From positions 3,658,001 to 3,722,000 of the forward strand of contig NZ_AP014924.1 of the NCBI RefSeq assembly GCF_001544015.1: a stretch of DNA of 64,000 bases, in the 5' to 3' direction. Below the pieces are notes generated by a model that worked only from the letters and a program-made list of their open reading frames with translations, was not told the origin of the DNA and did not search any database. Positions within the stretch are counted from its first letter, which is position 1, and the number at the start of each line of letters is the position of its first letter. A program made the translations under genes and the position numbers. Positions 8,857-16,517 of this stretch are shown here, one piece after another. The DNA is from Limnochorda pilosa (GTDB taxonomy: Bacteria > Bacillota > Limnochordia > Limnochordales > Limnochordaceae).

Positions 8857-9513
8857 TTGGTCCCTGAGAGCAGCACGGTCGAACGCGTTGGACTTCCCGT
8901 CCTTGGCAAGCCGGCCCCGGACTTCGAGGCGAACACCACGCAGGGACGGTTCCGCCTGGCCGACTTCCGAGGGAGCTGGCTCGTGCTCTTCTCTCACCCC
9001 GCCGACTTCACGCCCGTCTGCACCACGGAGTTCATGGCCTTCGCTCGCAAGTACGACGCTTTCCAGGAGCGCGGCGTCCAACTGCTGGGGCTCTCGGTGG
9101 ACAGCGTTCCTTCACACATCGCCTGGACCCGCAACGTCGAGGAGAAGACCGGGGTGAAGATCCCCTTCCCCATCATCGCCGACCTGGACCGGAAGGTGGC
9201 CCAAGCGTACGGGATGTTCCAGGAGGGGGAGAGCAGCACCGAGACCGTCCGCTGTGTCTTCGTCATCGACGCCGAAAGCGTGTTGCGGGCCATGATCTAC
9301 TACCCGCTCAACGTGGGTCGCAACGTGGACGAGGTCCTTCGGCTGGTCGATGCGCTCCAGACGGCGTCCAAGCACGGCGTGGCCACCCCGGCCAACTGGA
9401 GGCCGGGCGAGAAGGTGGTCGTCCCCGCCCCCACCACCCAGGAGGGTGCGGTCGAGCGGCTGCAGGAAGGCCTCGAGAGCGTCGACTGGTATCTGTCCTT
9501 CAAGGAGCTCTGA
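8857..9513 (+). CDS. Peroxiredoxin, 1-Cys (Prx6-like) type
   Basis: Reduces hydrogen peroxide and organic hydroperoxides in the cytosol. The peroxidatic cysteine sits in PADFTPVCTTEF at about residue 54, and the C-terminal half has the extended Prx6/AhpC-TSA architecture (TPANWRPGEKVVVPAP near residue 185). A further cysteine (ETVRC, about residue 134) exists, so a 2-Cys mechanism cannot be excluded. I chose TTG at 8857, which has AGAGAGGTG six bases upstream; a TTG at 8836 is in frame but has no ribosome site. Its length of 218 residues matches the family. A small winged-helix gene follows and a terminator lies at 9801. Confidence 0.92.
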   Translation: MVPESSTVERVGLPVLGKPAPDFEANTTQGRFRLADFRGSWLVLFSHPADFTPVCTTEFMAFARKYDAFQERGVQLLGLSVDSVPSHIAWTRNVEEKTGVKIPFPIIADLDRKVAQAYGMFQEGESSTETVRCVFVIDAESVLRAMIYYPLNVGRNVDEVLRLVDALQTASKHGVATPANWRPGEKVVVPAPTTQEGAVERLQEGLESVDWYLSFKEL

Positions 9514-9560
9514 AGGCTGCTTCCCGACCTGGAACCGGAACGGCGAAGGAGGCGCGGGCG

Positions 9561-9755
9561 GTGGCGTGCGTGACGGACGGGCAGCCCAGCGAGAGCGGGC
9601 GGAGCATGATCGAGGCGGTGGCGGCGGGAGCGCGTACCGCCGAGGACGTAGCCCGGCAGACCGGCCTCCCGCTCTTCCGCGTGCGCGGCGGCCTCCGGGA
9701 TCTGGTGGCAAGCGGGCTCCTGGTGGAGACCGCCGATGGGTACCACAGGCCCTGA
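9561..9755 (+). CDS. Small winged-helix DNA-binding-like protein
   Basis: A 64-residue product starting at GTG, with AAGGAGG eight bases upstream. Residues 16-62 look like a minimal winged helix: helices around AGARTAEDVARQTG and LFRVRGGLRDLVASG, followed by a short beta-wing (LLVETADGYHR). This resembles the DNA-binding part of MarR/DprA-type proteins. It lies 47 bp after the peroxiredoxin gene and before a strong terminator, so the two are probably one transcript. A redox-linked regulatory role is only a guess. Confidence 0.6.
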   Translation: MACVTDGQPSESGRSMIEAVAAGARTAEDVARQTGLPLFRVRGGLRDLVASGLLVETADGYHRP

Positions 9756-9800
9756 CACCGGGCGCGCTCTCGGTGAGGCGGCGCGTTCACGATAGAATGC

Positions 9801-9829
9801 GGGCCTGGCCTTGGGGCCAGGCCCTTTCT
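9801..9829 (+). terminator. Intrinsic terminator after the peroxiredoxin/winged-helix genes
   Basis: A perfect 10-bp stem (GGGCCTGGCC / GGCCAGGCCC, 9801-9810 and 9815-9824) with a TTGG loop, followed by TTTCTC. Confidence 0.75.
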
Positions 9830-9917
9830 CCAGGCGCGAGACCAGCGCCGGCAAGCGGGGCTCGCTTGCGGAGAGGAATCCAGGCGCGGGCAGGTAACGT
9901 CTTGGGGGTGCCCCGCC

Positions 9918-11447
9918 ATGCGCTCATCCGACCGAGCGTTCGTTCGAGCCGACAACCTGGACGTGCTGCGGGAGCTTCCCGACGGCGCGTTCGACCTCGT
10001 CTACCTGGACCCGCCCTTCAACTCCAACCGGCGGTACGGGCTGGACCGCGGTCAACCGGATCGGGCGTTCCGCCGTGGCCGCCGCGCCGATGGTCCCTGG
10101 GGCCTGGCCTTCGACGACGCCTGGCGCTGGGACGAGGAGACGGCTGCCGGTTTTCACGGGCTGCTGCAACGGCTCCCCCCCGGTCCCCGGGAGCTCCTGG
10201 CCACCCTCCGCCAGGCTCTTGGCGCGGGCGACCTCCTGGCCTACCTGGCCATGATGGTCCCCCGTCTCGTGGAGCTCCACCGGGTCCTGGCACCCACGGG
10301 CTCCCTCTACCTCCACTGCGATCCCCAGGCCAGCCACTACCTGAAGCTTTTCCTGGACTCCATCTTCGGCGCCGATCGCTTCCGGCGCGAAATCGTCTGG
10401 CGAAGCGGCTGGGTGAGCGGATTCAAGAGCCGCGTGCCGAACTGGGTTCGCAACCACGACACCCTCCTCTACTACACGCGGGGGCCCCGCTTCGTCTTCA
10501 ACAAGGAGGCCGCCTACCAGCCCCACCCTGAGGGCTACCAAAGGCGGGGTGGGGGTGCGAACCCGCGGGGCGTGGCCCTGGACGACGTCTGGACCGACAT
10601 CTACTCCCCGTGGATCATGAGCTTCAGCAAGGAGAAGCTGGGCTATCCCACCCAGAAGCCCATGGCTCTCATGGAGCGGATCGTACGCGTCTCCACGAGA
10701 CCCGGCATGCGCGTCCTCGACCCCTTCGCCGGCGGGGGCGCGGCGCTGGTCGCCGCTGAGGCCATGGGACGGCGCTGGCTGGGCATCGACTCCACCCACC
10801 TGGCCACGGCCATGATCCGCTACCGGATGCTCTGGCGCTTCGGGCTGGATCGGAGTCGCTTCCCCGTGCACGGGGAACCCCACGACCTCAGCGCCGCGCG
10901 GGCCCTGGCCCGGAACGACCCGCTTCAGTTCGGCTGGTGGACCCTCTCCCTCGTCCACGCCCGGCCCTTGGGGGCGGGGAGGACGCAGGAGCCAGGAGCG
11001 GGTCCGCGCATCGAGGGTGCGCTGCCAGCGAGCGCAGGGGTTCTCGACGACGAGACCCCGCCGGCGCTCGCCCCCGGCTCCGCCGCCGAGATTCCGTGGG
11101 GGATGGAAGGCGGCCCGCCGTGGACGCTGGTGATCGTCCAGGCGGTACTACGGCCTGCGGACCTCCCGGACCTGGTCCAGAGGGCCCGGGAACTGGGGGC
11201 CCAGCGGGTGCTGGCCACGGCCCTCGAGCTGCCCGCAGGCGCCACCGCGGCGGCCGGGGCCGTGGCGGGTCAGGGACGCTTCGGGTGGGCAGCGCCGGAG
11301 GATGGGGTCCAGCTTGTGACCCTTGAGGACCTGCTCCGCCGCGACCTCACCCCGGCCCTGATCCAGCGGCCGCTGCCCCAGCTCCACCTTACACCGCAGC
11401 CCCAGGGCCCCCGCGGCCGTAAGGGCCGCCGCGCCGGGCCAACCTGA
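9918..11447 (+). CDS. Solitary beta-class DNA methyltransferase with a decayed nuclease domain
   Basis: A SAM-dependent N4-cytosine or N6-adenine methyltransferase of the beta class. The catalytic motif IV (DPPFNSN, about residues 34-40) comes first and the SAM-binding motif I (DPFAGGG, about 273-279) comes near the end of the catalytic part. Residues 155-248 are nearly the same as the methyltransferase-nuclease fusion at 53760-55214 (7 differences in 94), so the two should recognise the same site. After about residue 335 the protein still aligns with the fusion's nuclease domain (QFGWWTLSLVHARP; VTLEDLLRRDLTP). However, the Mrr-type GIDG...QVK motif is gone, with VIVQAVLR in its place. GGGGGTG precedes the ATG. 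No restriction gene is adjacent. Confidence 0.88.
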   Translation: MRSSDRAFVRADNLDVLRELPDGAFDLVYLDPPFNSNRRYGLDRGQPDRAFRRGRRADGPWGLAFDDAWRWDEETAAGFHGLLQRLPPGPRELLATLRQALGAGDLLAYLAMMVPRLVELHRVLAPTGSLYLHCDPQASHYLKLFLDSIFGADRFRREIVWRSGWVSGFKSRVPNWVRNHDTLLYYTRGPRFVFNKEAAYQPHPEGYQRRGGGANPRGVALDDVWTDIYSPWIMSFSKEKLGYPTQKPMALMERIVRVSTRPGMRVLDPFAGGGAALVAAEAMGRRWLGIDSTHLATAMIRYRMLWRFGLDRSRFPVHGEPHDLSAARALARNDPLQFGWWTLSLVHARPLGAGRTQEPGAGPRIEGALPASAGVLDDETPPALAPGSAAEIPWGMEGGPPWTLVIVQAVLRPADLPDLVQRARELGAQRVLATALELPAGATAAAGAVAGQGRFGWAAPEDGVQLVTLEDLLRRDLTPALIQRPLPQLHLTPQPQGPRGRKGRRAGPT

Positions 11448-11489
11448 CCGACCGTTCTTCGAACCGGTGGCCGTTCGAGCTGGGCGCCG

Positions 11490-12041
11490 TCAGACCCGCT
11501 TTTTCTCGCTTCCGCGGGCCGCGCTCCCGACGGCCCCCAGAAGGGCCAGACCGCTCAGCGAGAGGGGCGCCAGGGGCGGCGGCACGCTGCCCCGACGCTC
11601 CCGGGCTTCTGCTGCCTCGGGCTCGTACGGCTCGCGGGCGTCCATCTCCCCGAGCCGGGCGCGCCCGTCGCGCTCCCCCGCCCGTACCTCCTCCGCCGCA
11701 GCCGCCCCTGAGAGGCTCTGGGCGGCGAGGACCCCCGGCCGGCCCGCCCGCTCGCTCCCATCCAACCGCTCTTCCGCGTGCAGGAAGGTCCCGGCCAGGC
11801 CCGTGAGCCCCAGGAGCAGCATCAGGGCAGCCACGCGTAGGGGACCTCGTCCCGAAAGCTTGAGCCCGGCCAGGCTCAGGAGAAGGCCGGCCAGGCTCCC
11901 CACGACCCCGACGAGCTGGACTCCTTCCGTGTGGCCCGTGAGGATCAGCTCCAGGAAGAGCACGAGGAAACCGCCACCTACCAGCACCAAGACCCAGTCG
12001 GCCAACCGGCGCGTTACCGCCGCCTGCAGATGGTCCAGCAT
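11490..12041 (-). CDS. Hypothetical membrane protein
   Basis: 183 residues. Three hydrophobic segments are visible at about residues 15-35, 42-62 and 68-86, followed by a long charged, disordered-looking segment and a final hydrophobic patch (LAPLSLSGLALLGAVG, about 155-172) before a basic KKRV tail. GGAGGAGGG lies 8 bases before the ATG. It is the last gene of a minus-strand group with the DUF3307 and SatD-like genes (86 bp gap). I do not recognise the family. Confidence 0.55.
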   Translation of the reverse strand: MLDHLQAAVTRRLADWVLVLVGGGFLVLFLELILTGHTEGVQLVGVVGSLAGLLLSLAGLKLSGRGPLRVAALMLLLGLTGLAGTFLHAEERLDGSERAGRPGVLAAQSLSGAAAAEEVRAGERDGRARLGEMDAREPYEPEAAEARERRGSVPPPLAPLSLSGLALLGAVGSAARGSEKKRV

Positions 12042-12127
12042 GAGAAACGCCCTCCTCCATCACGCCTCTCTCGGGGCCCGTGGTGAAGAGCGTAGCAGAT
12101 CCCCCTGAAGGAATCCTGAAGATCGGA

Positions 12128-12877
12128 CTACCGCAAGGCCAGGAAGCCCAGGAGGGCGATACCGGCGCTGAGGAGTGTGCCCACCAGATAATACTCGGCG
12201 AAGGCCCGCTCCTCCAGCTCCTTGAATCGGGCGATGGACTTGGCCGCGAGCACGAAGCCCACGGCCGCCTCGGCCCGAACCAGGAGAAGGCTGAGGATGA
12301 GCCCCCGCTCCAGGATGCCGATCCACGTTCCGGCTCTGGTGATTCCCGCCTGGGAGGGCCGCCCACCCTCGAGCCCCGCCGCCTGCAGCACCAGCCGGAT
12401 CAGGATGGCTGCGGCCGCCAGCGTGTAGCCGTAGATGGCCGCCACCTGCCAGGTACGGGAGGAGAGAAGCCATGGCGCCCACAGGCGGGCGCCTTCGGTC
12501 CCCAGCACGGTCCACAGGAGGGGGCCGTCGGCCGGAAAGGGCCCGAGCCAGAGGAGGACCTGAAGGACGATCACGACGTGCACGATCTGGTCGACCAGGA
12601 AGAGCCAGACGGCACCGGCGAGCGAGCGGAACTGCCGGCCGGCGGCCTCCTTCAGCCCGTCGAGCACCAGGTGGGCTGCGACGACGACCCCCCAGGCCAG
12701 GACCAGCCGTCCGGAGAGGAACGGCCAGGTGATCACCGCCAGGGTCGCCAGGTGCACCCCGCCGTGGGCCAGGAAAGCCCCCCATGATCCGTCACGCTTG
12801 CCCGCGACCATGCGCTCCGATTGGAAGACGAAGTCTCCGACCACGTGCGCCGTGAGGAACTGCCAGAAGGGAATCAC
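12128..12877 (-). CDS. DUF3307 family membrane protein
   Basis: The motif LTAHVVGDFVFQSERM just after the start, then KRDGSWGAFLAHGGVH, is characteristic of DUF3307 integral membrane proteins. The rest has about six to seven hydrophobic segments. I chose the GTG at 12877 (MIPFWQFLTAH...), which has GGAGG eight bases upstream; the frame runs further up but without a ribosome site. The product is 249 residues. DUF3307 genes commonly sit beside satD, as here (65 bp gap), which suggests a joint but undefined envelope or stress function. Confidence 0.8.
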   Translation of the reverse strand: MIPFWQFLTAHVVGDFVFQSERMVAGKRDGSWGAFLAHGGVHLATLAVITWPFLSGRLVLAWGVVVAAHLVLDGLKEAAGRQFRSLAGAVWLFLVDQIVHVVIVLQVLLWLGPFPADGPLLWTVLGTEGARLWAPWLLSSRTWQVAAIYGYTLAAAAILIRLVLQAAGLEGGRPSQAGITRAGTWIGILERGLILSLLLVRAEAAVGFVLAAKSIARFKELEERAFAEYYLVGTLLSAGIALLGFLALR

Positions 12878-12942
12878 TGGATTCACCTCCGCAAGGGTGA
12901 ACCGTTCCGTTTCTCGGTGTGATGGGTGACTGGCCGACCGAC

Positions 12943-13617
12943 CTACCGCCCGGCCTCCCGGGTCGTCCGCGCCAGGAGCTGGTCGAGGTACGCCTCGGCC
13001 GCCCGAACCTCGTTCCAGTGGGCGGCGGCGCAACGCTTCTGGACGTTCTGGAACGCGATGCCGAGCCGGCCGGCAGCCCGCTGGTAGGTTCCGGCGTCCT
13101 CATAGGCGGCGATGGCCTCCCACTGCTCGGCCGTCCACCTGCCGACGAGCGCGTCCAGCAGCCCGAGGAGGGCATTCACGCCCTCGTCCAGGTCCCTGCG
13201 ACCCGATCGGAGGAGGGTCGCCGGTCCTCTGGCCGCCCGGGCCGCCTCGAGCGCCTCCCGGCTTCGGTGGAAGGCAGGGCCGTCAAGCTCCCATGTGTGC
13301 CGGCCCTCGAAGGCGGTGGCCACCTCCCCCAGACCCAGCCCCACCCGCAGCCGCACCGGGGGCTGGAGCTGCACGAGCCGGTATCGGAGCCGGCGGACCC
13401 AGGCCAGGGGGTCTCCGTCCGGCCGCAGCACCCCCTGGATCTCGTCGCCGCGGATGAGCCCCAGGGGGCTTCGCAGGGAACCCACGGCCTCTCGGTTCAC
13501 CTGCTCCAGCACCCCTTCGATCTCCCGCTGGGCGCGCTCCCGGTCCGGCAGGCGGCGCGAGCCGACCACGTCCGCGATGAGGGCCAGCCATTCCGGGTGG
13601 TGCCCATCGTCGCCCAT
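12943..13617 (-). CDS. satD: SatD family protein
   Basis: The 224-residue product starts with the SatD signature LIADVVGSRRLPDRER (residues about 11-26). A cyclase-like alpha/beta region follows (LIRGDEIQGVL, VRLRVGLGLGEV), and there is a helix-turn-helix-like C-terminus (TYQRAAGRLGIAFQNVQKR). SatD was named from the streptococcal secretion and acid tolerance locus; its biochemical role is not established. I chose the ATG at 13617 because GGGGAGG lies 7 bases upstream; 41 more in-frame codons exist upstream without support. It is the first gene of the satD-DUF3307-membrane protein group. Confidence 0.75.
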   Translation of the reverse strand: MGDDGHHPEWLALIADVVGSRRLPDRERAQREIEGVLEQVNREAVGSLRSPLGLIRGDEIQGVLRPDGDPLAWVRRLRYRLVQLQPPVRLRVGLGLGEVATAFEGRHTWELDGPAFHRSREALEAARAARGPATLLRSGRRDLDEGVNALLGLLDALVGRWTAEQWEAIAAYEDAGTYQRAAGRLGIAFQNVQKRCAAAHWNEVRAAEAYLDQLLARTTREAGR

Positions 13618-13775
13618 GCCACGGCCTCCCCGCCTCACGGGTGAAAGAAGAGATTTCGCCCCTGATGGGGTGAATTCGGCGTCGCCTGCGGCGCCCCTCC
13701 CGCCCGCCGCTGAATCCGACGCGGTGGCCGGTACATGCACGAGGTTCGGCGCCCGAGGATCAACCCAGGAGTCTC

Positions 13776-13804
13776 TTGACAGCGATCGCCTGTTCGATTA
13801 TGCT
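13776..13804 (+). promoter_or_regulatory. Predicted sigma-A promoter of the radical SAM gene
   Basis: TTGACA at 13776-13781, 17-base spacer, TATGCT at 13799-13804, ending 39 bases upstream of the ATG at 13843. Confidence 0.65.
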
Positions 13805-13842
13805 GGTGACGAATAGGTGTTCGCTACGCTGGAGGTGGCTGC

Positions 13843-14865
13843 ATGGCACGGTCCCGCGTTCAGTACGTCGAGATCCTGGCGGCCAGCGCCCTCAACCGTG
13901 TCCAGGCGCCGGGCATGCCCTTCCGCTGGTCCCTGAACCCTTATAGGGGCTGTTCTCACGGATGCGCTTACTGCTATGCGAGGGTCACGCACACGTACCT
14001 GGACCTCTCGGCCGGGGACGCGTTCTCCACGCGGATCCTGATCAAGCGGAACATGCCGGAGCTGCTGGAGCAGGAGCTCTCGAAGCCTTCCTGGCAGCGG
14101 GAGTGGGTCGCCCTCGGCACCGCCACCGACGCCTATCAGCCCGCGGAGGGACGCTACCGCATCACCCGGGCGATCCTGGAGAGCCTCCTGGCTCATCGCA
14201 CCCCCGTCACCCTGGTGACCAAGTCGCCCCTGGTCCTGCGGGACCTGGATCTCCTGGCCGAGCTGCACCGGGCGGCGGGCGTTCGGGTAAGCATCAGCCT
14301 CGTCAGCCTCGACCGGGGTCTCCTCCGCGCCGTGGAGCCCGGGGCGCCTCCACCCTCCGCCCGCCTCGAAGCCCTGCGGCGCCTGAACGAGGGCGGCGTG
14401 CCCGCTGGGTTGATGCTGGCTCCCATGCTCCCGGGGCTCACCGATGGTATCGCCAGCCTCTCCGCGGTGGTTCAGGCAGCGCACCGGGCAGGCGCCGCCT
14501 CCCTGGGGTACCAGGTGCTCCGGCTCTGCGAGGGGGCCCGCGAGGTCTACCTCGAGCGCCTCGCCGAGCTCCTCCCCGACCTGGAAGCTGCTACCCGCAA
14601 GCTCTACCGCTCGGGCGACTACGCTCCCCGCTCCTACCAGGCAGCCATCGGGCAGCGGCTGAGAGCCATCCTCCGACGGTACCCCATCCCCGGACCGCAC
14701 ACCGTCTACCCGGCGCCCACCCTGTATGGAGGAAGCCAGGTCCACCGCCCTGCGCCCGGCTCGGAAGCGCGCCGGGGCGAGCGGAGGCAAGGGGAGGTGC
14801 CCCTGGCAGTCGCAGGGGCCCGTGCCGACAGCAGGCGCCCTGTACAGACTGTGCTGGCCTGGTGA
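13843..14865 (+). CDS. Radical SAM protein, SPL/Rv2578c-like family
   Basis: 340 residues. The radical SAM cluster motif CSHGCAYC (C-x3-C-x2-C) is at about residues 37-44, preceded by RWSLNPYRGC, a signature of the spore photoproduct lyase-related (Rv2578c-like) group. SAM-binding strands follow (VALGTATDAYQPAEGRY, PVTLVTKSPL, RVSISLVSLD). GGAGGTG lies upstream of the ATG. The substrate of this subgroup is unknown; lesion repair is possible by analogy with spore photoproduct lyase but not shown. The C-terminal 50 residues look low-complexity. Confidence 0.85.
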   Translation: MARSRVQYVEILAASALNRVQAPGMPFRWSLNPYRGCSHGCAYCYARVTHTYLDLSAGDAFSTRILIKRNMPELLEQELSKPSWQREWVALGTATDAYQPAEGRYRITRAILESLLAHRTPVTLVTKSPLVLRDLDLLAELHRAAGVRVSISLVSLDRGLLRAVEPGAPPPSARLEALRRLNEGGVPAGLMLAPMLPGLTDGIASLSAVVQAAHRAGAASLGYQVLRLCEGAREVYLERLAELLPDLEAATRKLYRSGDYAPRSYQAAIGQRLRAILRRYPIPGPHTVYPAPTLYGGSQVHRPAPGSEARRGERRQGEVPLAVAGARADSRRPVQTVLAW

Positions 14866-15075
14866 CGCAGCGGTGTTCTCGGCGCGTCTCATCAGCCTCC
14901 GGCCCCGGGTCTCGACGCCGCGTACGTCGATCCCACCCGGCACTGGAGGCCATAGCCCGCATCGACGAATCGATGATCCCCGTCACCAGGAGCCGCGTCT
15001 TCCTCGCAGAAACTCCTCCGTCATGAGATGCCTGCCGACGTTCTTGCGAGGAGGACCTCTCCCGGTGATGCTCAC

Positions 15076-16149
15076 GTGAACGGCGAATGGCAAGCCCTTC
15101 TTTCCACTGGGGTGCCACCCTTGAACAGACGAGCGGCCCGGGACGCATACGTTCGTCTCTGCCGCCTCACCAAGCCCCGGGGGAGCCTCGGGCGCCTGGA
15201 GGCGGTGGTCGTCCGGCTGGCCGCGATCACGGGCGAGCCCCTGCCCCGGGTCGAGCCGGCATCCATCCTGGTCTTCGCGGGCGACCACGGGGTCGCCCTC
15301 AGGGGGGTGAGCGCCTATCCCCCTGAGGTGACCGGGCAGATGCTGGAGAACTTCCGGTCCGGCGGCGCAGCCATCTCGGTGCTGGCCCGGCGGCTGGGCG
15401 CCGAGCTGACCGTGGTCGACGCCGGTGTCCGGAAGGCCCCGGCGGTCTCCGGGGTCCTCCGGCGCTCCCTGGGCGAGGGCACGCAGGACATCACGCTCGG
15501 GCCTGCCATGGATCGGGCCACCGCCCTCGCGTCGATCGCCGTGGGGTGGGAGGTGGCGAAGGAGGCGCTCGACCGCGGCGCGCGGTTGCTCGTTCCCGGC
15601 GAGATGGGGATCGGGAACACCACCGCCGCGGCTGCGGTGGCCAGCGCTCTGACGGGCCTGTCCCCCCGCCTCCTGGTGGGGAGGGGGACGGGCCTCGGCC
15701 AGGAGGGCCTCCAGCGGAAGCGCGCCGCCGTCGAGGCCGCCCTCGCCGCCAACCGCCCCGACCCGGCCGACGCGCTGGACGTGCTGGCCCGGGTGGGCGG
15801 GTTCGAGCTGGGCGGGATAGCCGGCGCCTTCCTCGCTGCGGCCTTCCACCGCCGCCCGGCGCTGGTGGACGGCTTCATCGCCTCAGCGGCCGCCCTGCTG
15901 GCGGAGCGTCTGGCCCCGGGGGCCCGCCGCTTCTGGATCGCCGGACACCGCTCGGCGGAGCGCGGGCACCGGCGCGTCCTCCGAGCCCTCCGCCTCCGGC
16001 CGCTGCTCGAGCTGGGCCTTCGCCTGGGCGAGGGCACGGGGGCCGCGCTCGCCCTGGAGCTCGTCTCGGCCGCGTGCACCCTCCAGCGGGAGATGGCGAC
16101 CTTCGACGAGGCCGGCGTCTCCGACCGGGAGGAATCCGGCCCCGGCTGA
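15076..16149 (+). CDS. cobT: Nicotinate-nucleotide--dimethylbenzimidazole phosphoribosyltransferase
   Basis: Activates the lower ligand of cobalamin, making alpha-ribazole phosphate. The N-terminal LTKPRGSLGRLE motif, FAGDHGV, GGAAISVLARR, GEMGIGNTTAAAAV and the catalytic region GRGTGL all match CobT. I chose GTG at 15076, which gives the usual family N-terminus (EWQALLSTGVPPLN). An ATG at 15028 is in frame; the AGGAGG at 15049-15054 is not ideally placed for either. The product is 357 residues. It lies just upstream of, and outside, the cobalamin riboswitch, so it is not directly controlled by it. Confidence 0.93.
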   Translation: MNGEWQALLSTGVPPLNRRAARDAYVRLCRLTKPRGSLGRLEAVVVRLAAITGEPLPRVEPASILVFAGDHGVALRGVSAYPPEVTGQMLENFRSGGAAISVLARRLGAELTVVDAGVRKAPAVSGVLRRSLGEGTQDITLGPAMDRATALASIAVGWEVAKEALDRGARLLVPGEMGIGNTTAAAAVASALTGLSPRLLVGRGTGLGQEGLQRKRAAVEAALAANRPDPADALDVLARVGGFELGGIAGAFLAAAFHRRPALVDGFIASAAALLAERLAPGARRFWIAGHRSAERGHRRVLRALRLRPLLELGLRLGEGTGAALALELVSAACTLQREMATFDEAGVSDREESGPG

Positions 16150-16186
16150 AGAATACTGGCGTCCAGCATCACCGAAAACCAACGCC

Positions 16187-16361
16187 ACGCGGGCAGTGCC
16201 TCCTTCGGACCCTTCGGAGGAGGAGAATAGGGAATCGGGTGCAAATCCCGAGCGGTCCCGCCACTGTAACCGGGGAGCGACCTTCATCGACCACTCGGCC
16301 TCAGGCCGGGGAAGGGAAGGCGACGCGAGGATCCGGAAGCCAGGAGACCTGCTGCCCGCCG
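16187..16361 (+). promoter_or_regulatory. Cobalamin (B12) riboswitch
   Basis: The conserved core GTGCAAATCCCGAGCGGTC is at about 16240-16258, with GCCACTGTAACCGGGGAGCG following, and the B12 box AGCCAGGAGACCTGC is at about 16338-16352. A perfect 8-bp P1 helix closes the element (GCGGGCAG 16189-16196 with CTGCCCGC 16352-16359). It sits in the leader of the btuD-to-cbiP operon and should switch it off when adenosylcobalamin or a related corrinoid is bound. Confidence 0.95.
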
Positions 16362-16427
16362 GCTGGTGTTTCCCCTCCGCGGAGAGGGGAGCCGGCGCCC
16401 GGCTCTTCTTCCTGGTTGCCTGCCCCT

Positions 16428-16463
16428 ACCCCGATCTGCGAGACGGGTTGGGGTTTTTTCTTT
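16428..16463 (+). terminator. Terminator of the cobalamin riboswitch expression platform
   Basis: ACCCCGATCT (16428-16437) pairs, with GU wobbles, with GGGTTGGGGT (16445-16454) and is followed by a T-rich tract (TTTTTCTTT). It lies about 65 bases past the B12 box and 55 bases before btuD, so control is probably by transcription termination. A second hairpin (CCCCTC/GAGGGG near 16372-16388) lies between and may take part in the switch. Confidence 0.8.
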
Positions 16464-16517
16464 GGGTCGCGGGTACGGCTCCCTCTCCGCGAGGGGCTGC
16501 CTGCAACGGGCGAGGGG

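Noticed and set aside
9774-9800. Promoter ahead of the solitary methyltransferase (TAGAAT near 9793)
   Set aside because: No acceptable -35 at 16-18 bases, and a strong terminator lies directly downstream.
15546-16517. Long upstream extension of the btuD frame
   Set aside because: It runs through cobT in another frame and through the cobalamin riboswitch; the real gene starts at GTG 16518.
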